A stretch of 9,950 nt of DNA from Alphaproteobacteria bacterium (lineage in GTDB: Bacteria; Pseudomonadota; Alphaproteobacteria; ATCC43930; CGMCC-115725): NCBI GenBank assembly GCA_005888425.1, contig VAZF01000008.1, positions 1-9,950 on the forward strand, given 5' to 3'. The notes beneath the pieces were generated by a model, which worked only from the letters and a program-made list of their open reading frames with translations, was not told the origin of the DNA and made no database searches. Both the position numbers and the translations under genes were made by a program. Each line of letters opens with the position of its first letter. The stretch's first letter is position 1. Of the stretch, positions 6,124-9,950 are shown piece by piece.

Positions 6124-6825
6124 TCAAAAAAAGCCGGCGAGCAGATTGATCGAGAGGCCGAGAATCGCGGCGTTGAACAGGAACGACAGGATGCCGTGCG
6201 CCAGTACCATGCGGCGCCAATGGCGCGTCCGCACCTGTACGTCGGAGACCTGCGCCGTCATGCCGACGACGAACGAGAAATAGCAGAAATCCCAGTAATC
6301 GAGCTCGCCTCGTTCGTCCGCGACACCGGGAAAGTCGAGCCCGGGATCCTCGCGGTGCTCGACCTCGTAAAAAAATTCGTGCGCGTAGTGCACCGCGAAG
6401 TTCAGATGCACGACGAACCACGACAACAGGATCGTCATGGCGCTGAGGAGGCTGAGGCCGAGCATCGTCAGGCCGCCGGCTTTTTTCGCTTCCGGCATGA
6501 TGCCGAGGATCGCGAACAGGCCGAAGAACGCGGCACCTGCCATCAACGCGAGAAAGGCCCAACGCGCTTCATCCTCGGCCAGCGCACGGCGGCGCATCGA
6601 AGCCGGCGTCGCACGCGCCATCATCGCCAGCAGCAGTGCCAAAAATACCGCCGCGCCGGTATCCCAGCCGATTACCGCGCTGAGGCTCGGGTTATGGATG
6701 CCGGGGATCGCGACCGCGACGACGACGCCGATTGCTGCCGCTATCAAGAATCGCGGCCGCGAGCGGAAGCGCGCGCGGCGGCGATGCGGCCGGGCCGTAC
6801 GAGACGGAGCGGGCCTTGCTTCCAT
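6124..6825 (-). CDS. DUF1345 family membrane protein
   Basis: The 233-residue product has an Arg-rich N-terminal tail (residues 9-25) followed by hydrophobic segments near 26-42, 54-71, 88-110, 121-148, 178-194 and 206-230. The signature LDYWDFCYFSFVVGMTAQVSDVQV (split around 175-198) is characteristic of DUF1345. No function is established for the family. The start used is the ATG at 6825-6823, overlapping the TGA of the upstream CoA-binding gene by one base (TGATG), which indicates translational coupling; the reading frame is open further upstream, but that part is a shadow of the CoA-binding gene. Positive charges on the N-terminal tail suggest it faces the cytoplasm. Confidence 0.85.
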   Translation of the reverse strand: MEARPAPSRTARPHRRRARFRSRPRFLIAAAIGVVVAVAIPGIHNPSLSAVIGWDTGAAVFLALLLAMMARATPASMRRRALAEDEARWAFLALMAGAAFFGLFAILGIMPEAKKAGGLTMLGLSLLSAMTILLSWFVVHLNFAVHYAHEFFYEVEHREDPGLDFPGVADERGELDYWDFCYFSFVVGMTAQVSDVQVRTRHWRRMVLAHGILSFLFNAAILGLSINLLAGFF

Positions 6826-7262
6826 CAGCGTTCGGGCGGGCCGAGCCCGAGGCGGGGGATCTCGATCGCCGGGCAGCGGTCCATGACGACACGGAGGCCC
6901 TTCGCCTCGGCGCGCATGGCAGCGGCAGCGTCGCGCACGCCGAGCTGCATCCACACGACCCGGGCGCCCGTCGCGATGGCCGCATCGACCGCTTCGCCCG
7001 CGGCCTCGCTGCGGCGGAACACATCGACCATATCCACCGTTTCCGGCACCTCGGCGAGGCTCGCATAACAGCGCTCACCGTTGATTATGACGCCCGCCGC
7101 AAACGGGTTGACCGGTATCGCACGGTAGCCGTGCTGCTGCAGATACCGCATGACACCGTGGCTCGGCCGGTGGGGACGCGGGCTCGCGCCGACCACCGCA
7201 ACCGTCTTCACCTCGGTCAGGATGTCGCGCAGATACTCGTCCGGATAGCTGTCGTGGTTCAT
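6825..7262 (-). CDS. CoA-binding protein (CoA_binding_2, YccU-like)
   Basis: This 145-residue single-domain protein has the Rossmann-like CoA-binding fold seen in succinyl-CoA synthetase alpha chains and YccU-type proteins. Features are VAVVGAS (21-27), RPSHGVMRYL (32-41), the strand IPVNP (49-53), VDMVDVFRR (77-84), VVWMQLGV (102-109) and the end VMDRCPAIE (126-134). The length is normal for the stand-alone family, whose exact role is unsettled; some members bind CoA covalently or non-covalently. It is cytoplasmic and coupled to the DUF1345 gene by a one-base overlap. The spacer upstream (7263-7416) is shared divergently with a Fur-family gene and includes the inverted repeat at 7290-7342, which would lie in this gene's leader about 27 bases before the ATG. 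Confidence 0.87.
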   Translation of the reverse strand: MNHDSYPDEYLRDILTEVKTVAVVGASPRPHRPSHGVMRYLQQHGYRAIPVNPFAAGVIINGERCYASLAEVPETVDMVDVFRRSEAAGEAVDAAIATGARVVWMQLGVRDAAAAMRAEAKGLRVVMDRCPAIEIPRLGLGPPER

Positions 7263-7289
7263 CGCACCATCACCGCTGCGGCGATCTGA

Positions 7290-7342
7290 CGTCCGTACCT
7301 GTCTAGCACAGCTTCTGCATAGAAGACGCTGATGTACGGACG
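7290..7342. other. Perfect 9-bp inverted repeat enclosing two hairpins
   Basis: CGTCCGTAC (7290-7298) and GTACGGACG (7334-7342) are exact reverse complements, 35 bases apart. The interval holds CTGT-ctagc-ACAG (7300-7312) and directly after it CTTCT-gcat-AGAAG, so the single strand can fold as a closed stem with two branch hairpins, a three-way junction. If transcribed leftwards it would sit in the 5' leader of the CoA-binding gene. As DNA it could instead be paired protein-binding half-sites in the divergent spacer. The inverted repeat is seen; the role is inferred. Confidence 0.5.
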
Positions 7343-7370
7343 CCCTCCCGGCAACGCTTCCGGTATGTTC

Positions 7371-7385
7371 CGCAAGCGACTTGCG
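7371..7385. promoter_or_regulatory. 15-bp perfect dyad ahead of the Fur-family gene
   Basis: CGCAAGCGACTTGCG has 6-bp perfect arms around a 3-bp centre. Its right arm overlaps TTGCGT (7381-7386), which with 17-bp spacing faces TTAAAG (7404-7409), a possible weak promoter for the regulator gene at 7417. The position suits an autoregulatory operator. It does not match the AT-rich classical Fur box, so binding by this regulator is only a proposal. Confidence 0.45.
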
Positions 7386-7416
7386 TTTTGCCCTGGCCGA
7401 CGATTAAAGTCCGAAA

Positions 7417-7824
7417 ATGGCTCGGAAAGCCCGCGTTTCGGCAGCGATGGTCGCCCTGATGGCACAGGGCGAGCGCCATGCCTGGACACTTGAAGAATTG
7501 CACATAGCGCTCGGGCGGCAGGGTCACGCGACTGATTTTTCATCGGTATTTCGCGCCGCCGAGAAGCTTGCCGCCGACGGCATCACGCGCAAAATCGTGC
7601 TCGATGACGGGCGCACCCGGTTCGAGCCGGTCGGGGTGCATCATGATCACCTCTATTGCACGCGCTGCCACGAACTCGTGCCGGTCCCGTGCCTCATCGA
7701 GCACGAGCGCTTTGCCGCGCTCGAACGGGCGACCGGCGCGGCAATCCTGGACCATCAAGTCGTGCTGCGCGGCCTCTGTCGCGACTGCCGCGAACGCGGC
7801 AGCGAGAGCGGAGCGCCGGCATGA
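7417..7824 (+). CDS. Fur-family metal-dependent transcriptional regulator
   Basis: The 135-residue protein has a winged-helix DNA-binding half and a metal-binding half. Recognition helix: DFSSVFRAAEKLAADG at 40-55, equivalent to the ATVYR helix, followed by the wing IVLDDGRTRFE. Metal ligands: HHDH at 75-78, C81-xx-C84, H113 and C121-xx-C124, the last four-cysteine set forming the structural zinc site of Fur proteins. It is on the short side because the N-terminal arm is reduced. The Fur/Zur/Nur/Mur subtype cannot be decided by eye. It has no clear ribosome-binding site, and a promoter-like pair ends 7 bp ahead, so the mRNA may be leaderless. Its stop overlaps the next gene's ATG (ATGA at 7821-7824), which points to control of that transporter-like gene. 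Confidence 0.88.
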   Translation: MARKARVSAAMVALMAQGERHAWTLEELHIALGRQGHATDFSSVFRAAEKLAADGITRKIVLDDGRTRFEPVGVHHDHLYCTRCHELVPVPCLIEHERFAALERATGAAILDHQVVLRGLCRDCRERGSESGAPA

Positions 7825-8714
7825 TCGGCGGGGTCAATCTGTGGGACCCGACGCATGTCAGCTTCACGGTCGATTTGCTGACGGCCTTTCTGCTCGGCAT
7901 CGTGCATGGCGTCACCCCGGACGAGCATACCTGGCCGATCACCTTCAGCTATGCGGTCGGCGGCTATTCGACGGCGCGCGGGTTGCGCGCTGGCCTGTTG
8001 TTTTCGCTGGCTTTTGCGATCCAGGCGGCATTCGCCAGCGAGCTGGCCTTTTTCGGCTTTACCCAATGGTTCACGATCGCGGCCTTCGACAACATCGTCT
8101 ATGTCGCGGTCGGCATCGTCATGGCCGCCGCCGGGCTGTTCGCGATGGGACGCGGGGTGTTGCCGCATCTGCATCTGCCGGGACTGCGGCGCTCTGAGGA
8201 ACAGACGCCCGCGCAACCGCGCGAACTGAAATGGTGGATGCCGGCGGTGCACGGCTTTATCGCCGGCTGGGGAATCGACGCGTTCTCGGCGATCATCTAC
8301 ACGACCTTGGCGCCGGCGATGCCGTCGGCGGCAACGGGCTGGATGCCGGGGTTTGTGTTTGGCTGCGGCACGCTGTGCGTGCAGGCAGCGGCCGGCGCGG
8401 CGTTTGGCGCCTGGGCGATGCGGCGCGGCCTGCCGAATGAAGCGATCCGCACGATCGCGCTGACGACCGCGGCGCGGACATTGACCTGGGGCGGGCTCGC
8501 CTTCGCCGTGTTCGGGGTGTTCGGGCTGGCGTTTCCGGGCGCCGCCGACATCGCGCTCAAGACGCCGCTGCGCGTCCATAATCTCGATACGCTCGGCTTG
8601 CCGCTGCTGCTGTTGATGGTCGTCGTTCTCGGCGTCGGCGTGACGAGCTTTGTCAGCGCGACCCAGGCGTGCCGGCGGCGCCTCCTCACCGAACCGGCGG
8701 CGATGAAGCCATGA
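7821..8714 (+). CDS. Polytopic membrane protein, putative metal transporter
   Basis: The 297-residue protein has about seven hydrophobic segments (near 15-30, 58-78, 91-110, 142-162, 172-198, 210-238 and 258-280). The first helix ends GIVHGVTPDEHTWPI (26-40), a His-x6-His motif with Asp/Glu reminiscent of the HX4DH signature of nickel/cobalt permeases of the NiCoT type, and the second half has a matching VHGFIAGWGIDAFS (143-156), suggesting two related halves. A hydrophilic loop at about 113-137 contains HLHLP. I do not recognise a characterised family. Metal transport is inferred from the His/Asp/Glu motif and from the coupling with a Fur-type regulator upstream and a His/Cys protein downstream, both through ATGA overlaps. 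Other small-molecule transport is possible. Confidence 0.75.
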   Translation: MIGGVNLWDPTHVSFTVDLLTAFLLGIVHGVTPDEHTWPITFSYAVGGYSTARGLRAGLLFSLAFAIQAAFASELAFFGFTQWFTIAAFDNIVYVAVGIVMAAAGLFAMGRGVLPHLHLPGLRRSEEQTPAQPRELKWWMPAVHGFIAGWGIDAFSAIIYTTLAPAMPSAATGWMPGFVFGCGTLCVQAAAGAAFGAWAMRRGLPNEAIRTIALTTAARTLTWGGLAFAVFGVFGLAFPGAADIALKTPLRVHNLDTLGLPLLLLMVVVLGVGVTSFVSATQACRRRLLTEPAAMKP

Positions 8715-9070
8715 GCCGGCGCCGATATCGGGCGCAAACAACGGCCCGACGCCGGGCCGCGCTGATCGGCGTCGCGGCGATCCTGTTTCAGGCATTCCTG
8801 TTCGGCTGGCATCACCACGCGCTGGCGCTGCCAGGAAGTTCCGGGCCGATCGCGAGCATCCACAGCGCCGACGAGCCGCTTGCACCGGCGACGGCCGAGG
8901 ATCTTTGCGAAATCTGCGTCGTGCTGCATCAGCAAACCGCCGCACCCCTCGCCTTCTTCCTTACACGGAGCCCCTCGGCGACTTCGGCTGCCAGCGGTTC
9001 AATCGGTCCGGTCTTTATATGCGGCGCGGTTGCTCGCGGCTTCGATGCCCGTGCCCCTCCTAGTGCTTGA
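8711..9070 (+). CDS. Small His/Cys membrane-anchored protein, DUF2946-like
   Basis: The 119-residue product has an Arg-rich start, a single hydrophobic segment at about 17-33, and then GWHHHALALPG (32-42). The exported part contains LCEICVVLHQ (65-74), a C66-xx-C69-xxx-H73 motif, plus H51 and C104. The layout of an N-terminal anchor, histidines, CxxC..LH and a Pro/Ala-rich ARAPPSA end resembles DUF2946-type proteins, which lie beside metal and TonB receptor genes. A periplasmic metal-binding or handover role is inferred. The start is the ATG overlapping the transporter's TGA (ATGA at 8711-8714); an upstream in-frame ATG at 8669 lies inside the transporter gene and is less likely. The stop lies within the left arm of the inverted repeat at 9066-9137. 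Confidence 0.72.
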   Translation: MSRRRYRAQTTARRRAALIGVAAILFQAFLFGWHHHALALPGSSGPIASIHSADEPLAPATAEDLCEICVVLHQQTAAPLAFFLTRSPSATSAASGSIGPVFICGAVARGFDARAPPSA

Positions 9071-9137
9071 GACAACACCAGCACACTGATCTGCCTGGCT
9101 GAGCGCCACGCGACCCTGCCGCGGCGCTTGTCTCAAG
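9066..9137. other. 10-bp inverted repeat in the leader of the TonB receptor gene
   Basis: CTTGAGACAA (9066-9075) and TTGTCTCAAG (9128-9137) are exact reverse complements, 52 bases apart. The interval contains a GCGCC / GGCGC pair (9103-9127) and a CCAG / CTGG pair. The left arm includes the stop codon of the DUF2946-like gene; the right arm ends just before GAGG, the ribosome-binding site of the receptor gene. It could regulate receptor translation or processing, or act as a DNA-binding site. It lacks a T-run, so it is not a plain terminator. Confidence 0.5.
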
Positions 9138-9149
9138 ACGAGGTACGTC

Positions 9150-9950
9150 ATGACATTTCCCGCTTTTCTGCGGCGGCGCGTCATCGCCGCGCCAGCCCGC
9201 ATTGCCGGTTCTCTCCTTGGAAGTCTGGCCGCGCCACTGTTTCCTGACGCGCCCGCGCTCGCGCAAGATCAACCCGGGCCAAGCCTGTCGCTCGACCTCG
9301 ATGTCATCGCCAAGCAGCTCGACATCGCGCGCAACCAGATCCAGCCGAGCCTTGGCGCCAGCGTTTACCAGTTCAGCCGGCCGGCGATCGAGAACCAGCC
9401 GCAGGGCGACAATGCGCCCTTGAACCAGGTGCTGCTGCAGGCCCCGGGGGTGACGCAGGATTCGTTCGGCCAGCTGCATGTCCGCGGCGATCACGCCAAT
9501 CTGCAATTCCGTCTCAACGGCGTGCAATTGCCGGAAGGCATCAATGTGTTCGGCCAGGCGCTGGAGACCCGCCTTGCCAACTCGATCGCGCTGATCACCG
9601 GGGCACTGCCCGCACAATACGGCTTCCGTACCGCCGGCATCATCGATATCCAGACCAAGACCGGCACGATCGACCCGGGCGGCTCGGTGTCAATGTATGG
9701 CGGCTCGCACGGCTGGGCGCAGCCGAGCTTCGAATGGGGCGGCCGGGTCGGCCAGCTCGACTATTTCGTCACCGGCGAATTTCTGCACAACACGATCGGC
9801 ATCGAGAACCCGACAAGCAGCTATCACCCGCTGCACGACGAGACAAACCAATACCGCGGCTTTGCCTATCTCTCGGGCATCATCGACCCGACGGCGCGCA
9901 TCACCGGCATTTTCGGGACCTCGCGCAGCCAATTCCAGATCCCGAACACG
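9150..9950 (+). CDS. TonB-dependent receptor, N-terminal part
   Basis: The reading frame is open from the ATG at 9150 to the window edge (267 residues seen; whole receptors are usually 650-900). A Sec signal peptide ends about APALA-QDQ (residue 38). A plug domain follows: NAPLNQVLLQAPGVTQDSFG (88-107), QLHVRGDHANLQFRLNGVQLPEG (108-130) and ALITGALPAQYGFRTAGIIDIQTK (147-170), then the first barrel strands from about 178. I see no canonical TonB box near the mature N-terminus; LDLDVIAKQL is the only candidate. GAGG at 9140-9143 lies 6 bp before the start. As a family it imports metal chelates, haem, cobalamin or similar through the outer membrane using TonB energy. Its place after a Fur-type regulator and a putative transporter suggests a metal or metallophore substrate, unidentified. 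Confidence 0.9.
   Translation, partial: MTFPAFLRRRVIAAPARIAGSLLGSLAAPLFPDAPALAQDQPGPSLSLDLDVIAKQLDIARNQIQPSLGASVYQFSRPAIENQPQGDNAPLNQVLLQAPGVTQDSFGQLHVRGDHANLQFRLNGVQLPEGINVFGQALETRLANSIALITGALPAQYGFRTAGIIDIQTKTGTIDPGGSVSMYGGSHGWAQPSFEWGGRVGQLDYFVTGEFLHNTIGIENPTSSYHPLHDETNQYRGFAYLSGIIDPTARITGIFGTSRSQFQIPNT

Noticed and set aside
6826..6954. Longer start for the DUF1345 gene
   Set aside because: The extension is Arg/Pro/Cys-rich shadow sequence inside the CoA-binding gene; the ATG at 6825 overlaps that gene's stop in the usual coupled way.
7755..8945. Long minus-strand open frame (396 codons)
   Set aside because: It is antisense to the transporter-like and DUF2946-like genes, which have hydrophobic segments, motifs and ATGA overlaps; the antisense product is Arg-rich with no domain.
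9071..9149. Cobalamin riboswitch before the TonB receptor gene
   Set aside because: The spacer is only 79 bp and lacks the conserved B12-box bases; GAGCGCCACGCGACCC has only slight resemblance.
9060..9617. Minus-strand open frame (185 codons)
   Set aside because: It is antisense to the TonB receptor plug domain, which is unmistakable on the plus strand.

Overview
The window is high-GC DNA (clearly above 60% by eye) with tight gene packing, ATGA-type stop/start overlaps and protein families common in soil or freshwater Alphaproteobacteria (for example Hyphomicrobiales or Rhodospirillales). The lineage is inferred from gene content and composition; there is no marker gene. No rRNA, tRNA, CRISPR array, transposase or integrase was seen.

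Left part (1-2099): two short-chain dehydrogenase/reductase (SDR) genes lie on the minus strand. The distal one runs off the left edge and carries a frameshift. The proximal one has Phe in place of the catalytic Tyr. They face a plus-strand SDR that closely resembles BadH (2-hydroxycyclohexanecarboxyl-CoA dehydrogenase). The 211-bp divergent spacer holds a good minus-strand promoter overlapped by a 20-bp near-perfect palindrome that looks like a TetR-type operator. No regulator gene is inside the window.

Centre-left (2171-4431): a compact plus-strand group encodes a small secreted four-cysteine protein, a DUF427 protein and, one base later, a cytoplasmic gamma-glutamyltransferase-fold Ntn hydrolase. 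The last keeps its nucleophile but appears to lack the residues that bind a gamma-glutamyl group. A cluster of GC-rich stem-loops follows (4445-4575).

Centre (4611-7262): a Nudix hydrolase with an expanded Nudix box is followed by a tandem universal stress protein whose C-terminal ATP-binding motif has been destroyed by a frame-breaking deletion. The true C-terminus is still readable out of frame. On the minus strand, a CoA_binding_2 protein and a DUF1345 membrane protein form a coupled pair.

Right part (7417-9950): this is the most interesting region, a probable metal-uptake locus. A Fur-family regulator, a polytopic membrane protein with an HGVTPDEH motif and a small His/Cys membrane-anchored protein (DUF2946-like) are linked by two 4-bp ATGA overlaps. 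They are followed 79 bp later by a TonB-dependent receptor cut by the right edge. The natural reading is regulator, inner-membrane transporter, periplasm-facing metal-binding protein and outer-membrane receptor for one metal or metallophore. The metal is not determined. Two structured spacers, one upstream of the regulator and one directly before the receptor, contain perfect 9-10 bp inverted repeats enclosing smaller hairpins.
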